From Candidatus Margulisiibacteriota bacterium (GTDB lineage Bacteria; Margulisbacteria; Riflemargulisbacteria; GWF2-39-127), in contig QKMY01000067.1 in NCBI GenBank assembly GCA_003242895.1, positions 1 to 35,920 of the forward strand: DNA of 35,920 nucleotides. The letters are read 5' to 3'. Positions 34,231 to 35,920 of the stretch are shown one piece after another. Both the position numbers and the translations under genes were made by a program. Every line of letters begins with the position of its first letter. Position 1 is the first letter of the stretch. The notes under the pieces are model-generated. The model had not been told where the DNA came from. It saw only the letters and a list, made by a program, of their open reading frames with translations, and did no database searches.

Positions 34231-35817
34231 ATGACTCCAAGAAAAAGAACTCCAGACAAAGAAGAAATTCCTAGTGCTGAAATAGAAAAAGAGGATACAA
34301 AGGTAATAAAGGCGAAAATAGTCAAAAAAGTTAATGGTGACGAAAGTAATGCTGGATACCGAGTAGAGAATAAAACTGAACCTGACAGCTATGAAAGGGT
34401 AAATGATTACTCTCAAAAGAGCCAGGACAATAATAGCGGACCTGATAAAGAGACTGCTTCTCGGGACGCTAGCAATCGGGATGAAGAACAACGAAATATC
34501 GATAGATCAAAGCAAAATAAGCCCAAAAAATATAATATAGGTAATAACCATAATATGGAGAAGGACGGCAGTGTTGAAAAACTGGATATCATTGAATTGC
34601 AGCAAAAAGATATTGCGTCTCTTCATAAAATCGCTGAAGAATTGTCAATACCGAATTATTTGCAAATGCGAAAGAATGATTTAGTATTTAAAATTCTTGA
34701 AGCTAAAACAGAAAAAAATGGATATATTTTCGCCAAAGGTGTTTTGGACATTTTGCCGGATGGATTTGGATTCCTTCGTACTAATAATTATTTGCCAAGT
34801 GCAGAAGACATCTATGTATCTCAGACTCAAGTTAGAAGGTTTGGTCTTTCGATGGGTGATGTCGTCTCAGGTCAGGTTCGTCCTCCAAAAGACGGAGAGC
34901 GCTATTATAGTCTGGTAAAAGTGGAAACCATAAATGGCAAAGATCCTGATCTTGCAAAGAAGAGAACCCTTTTTGCCAATTTAACTCCGATTTATCCTGA
35001 CTCAAGACTAAAGATGGAAACGTCCCAAGATAGAATTATAGGGCGATTAATCGATTTGATAGCTCCAATAGGTAGAGGTCAACGAGGCTTGATTGTTTCT
35101 CCTCCAAAAGCCGGTAAAACAACTATATTGAAAGAAATTGCTCATAGCATCACAACTAACTATCCTCAGGTACACATAAAAGTTCTCTTAATTGATGAGA
35201 GACCAGAAGAAGTAACAGATATGGAACGGTCGGTTAAAGGTGAAGTTATTAGTTCTACGTTTGACGAACCACCGGAGAGGCATATAAAGGTGTCTGAGTT
35301 AGTTCTGGAAAGTGCCAAGCGAATGGTTGAGTTTGGTGAGCACGTTGTTATCTTGCTCGATAGTATTACTCGTTTAGCTCGTGCTTATAACCTTGTTATG
35401 CCACCAAGCGGCAGGACTTTATCCGGAGGGCTTGATCCGAGTTCGTTGCATAAACCAAAAAGGTTTTTTGGTGGTGCGAGGAACATAGAAAGAGGTGGAA
35501 GCCTAACAATCCTGGCTACCGCGTTAGTTGATACAGGAAGTCGTATGGATGACGTTATCTACGAAGAATTCAAAGGTACTGGTAATATGGAACTTCATCT
35601 TGATAGGCGGCTTGCAAACCGACGAATCTTCCCTGCTATGGATATTGTCGCTTCAGGTACAAGAAAAGAAGAGTTGTTGATAGGACCTGAGGAACTTAGG
35701 AAAATATATTTATTACGAAAAAATATCGATAATGAAAGCGCAGCTGAAGAACTAATCCGTCTTATTAAACATACTAGAAATAATGAAGAATTTCTTACCT
35801 CTGCGATCTTTACTTAG
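34231..35817 (+). CDS. rho: Transcription termination factor Rho
   Basis: Rho is the hexameric RNA-dependent ATPase that terminates transcription. In 528 residues, the Rho_N helical domain spans about 119-157, the RNA-binding cold-shock domain about 165-235 ([15 protein letters not shown]), and the RecA-like ATPase follows with Walker A PPKAGKTT (291-298), [27 protein letters not shown] and the Q/R-loop region. About 115 polar, low-complexity residues precede Rho_N (rich in Lys, Glu, Asp, Asn), an extension seen in some other bacterial Rhos. AAAGGAAGG lies 7 nt before the ATG. Confidence 0.97.
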   Translation: MTPRKRTPDKEEIPSAEIEKEDTKVIKAKIVKKVNGDESNAGYRVENKTEPDSYERVNDYSQKSQDNNSGPDKETASRDASNRDEEQRNIDRSKQNKPKKYNIGNNHNMEKDGSVEKLDIIELQQKDIASLHKIAEELSIPNYLQMRKNDLVFKILEAKTEKNGYIFAKGVLDILPDGFGFLRTNNYLPSAEDIYVSQTQVRRFGLSMGDVVSGQVRPPKDGERYYSLVKVETINGKDPDLAKKRTLFANLTPIYPDSRLKMETSQDRIIGRLIDLIAPIGRGQRGLIVSPPKAGKTTILKEIAHSITTNYPQVHIKVLLIDERPEEVTDMERSVKGEVISSTFDEPPERHIKVSELVLESAKRMVEFGEHVVILLDSITRLARAYNLVMPPSGRTLSGGLDPSSLHKPKRFFGGARNIERGGSLTILATALVDTGSRMDDVIYEEFKGTGNMELHLDRRLANRRIFPAMDIVASGTRKEELLIGPEELRKIYLLRKNIDNESAAEELIRLIKHTRNNEEFLTSAIFT

Positions 35818-35878
35818 TACCAGCAGTTCTAATTATGAGTTTTAGCGCTGATAAACATTGAGTTCAGGCAATAAAGTA

Positions 35879-35920
35879 TCCCTATTGGGATGATTATAAT
35901 AGGGACGAGTCGCTCCCTAT
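35879..35920 (+). promoter_or_regulatory. Overlapping inverted repeats downstream of rho
   Basis: TCCCTATT (35879-35886) can pair with AATAGGGA (35898-35905), and the ATAGGGA within that can instead pair with TCCCTAT (35914-35920). The two hairpins exclude each other, as in attenuators. The window ends here, so the following gene and any T-tract cannot be seen. Confidence 0.4.

Noticed and set aside
1-35920. CRISPR arrays, insertion sequences, prophage or integrase genes
   Set aside because: No spaced direct repeats, transposase or integrase motifs or attachment duplications were seen. The tRNA genes have no partial copies nearby.

Overview
The window is AT-rich, gene-dense chromosomal DNA from a bacterium. 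No IS element, integrase, phage gene or CRISPR array is visible. An OmpP1/FadL-type beta-barrel protein with a signal peptide points to an outer membrane. An aldehyde:ferredoxin oxidoreductase-like tungstoenzyme and an LL-diaminopimelate aminotransferase point to anaerobic, ferredoxin-linked metabolism. Competence genes (comEA, comEC), FapA/DUF342, a sigma-54 activator and CHASE2 cyclase signalling complete the picture. I suspect a poorly sampled diderm lineage, perhaps a Margulisbacteria-like candidate phylum, but the sequence alone does not fix the taxonomy.

Layout. 1-96 is the tail of an unidentified gene, followed by tRNA-Val and tRNA-Cys on the minus strand. comEA (plus) meets a long minus-strand operon that reads from 9624 down to 1233: plsY, gpsA, a lone receiver, hflX, a DnaQ-exonuclease/DinG-like protein, a transmembrane PglZ-domain protein and a zinc-ribbon TPR protein. 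Most of its junctions overlap, so translation is probably coupled. Next come a second lone receiver (minus), a 45-residue small protein (plus) and a sigma-54 activator without a receiver domain (minus). From 12486 the plus strand carries purS-purQ, a small membrane ORF and comEC. The minus strand then holds a 62-residue protein and a FapA/DUF342 protein. From 18675 everything is on the plus strand: a divergent alpha-glucan phosphorylase, dapL, a translationally coupled AOR/class II aldolase pair, two cyclic-nucleotide-binding-fold proteins, a CHASE2 adenylate cyclase, an SH3b protein, an M48 protease, the OmpP1-like protein, a 36-residue ORF with a group-2-like sigma factor, a hot-dog thioesterase, two tRNA-Leu genes and rho.

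How the genes may work together. The most interesting part is the distal half of the plsY operon. There a PorX-like PglZ phosphoesterase domain is mounted on a two-TM, sensor-kinase-like membrane scaffold. It is translationally coupled to an exonuclease-DinG fusion whose helicase ATPase motifs are all lost while the exonuclease residues and the four Fe-S cysteines remain. A stand-alone receiver lies upstream in the same operon. A second theme is a probable cAMP circuit at 26138-29262: one canonical cNMP-binding protein, one degenerate paralogue and a cyclase, followed by envelope genes. A third is the AOR/aldolase pair, in which the aldolase appears to be a tandem duplication with one degenerate copy.
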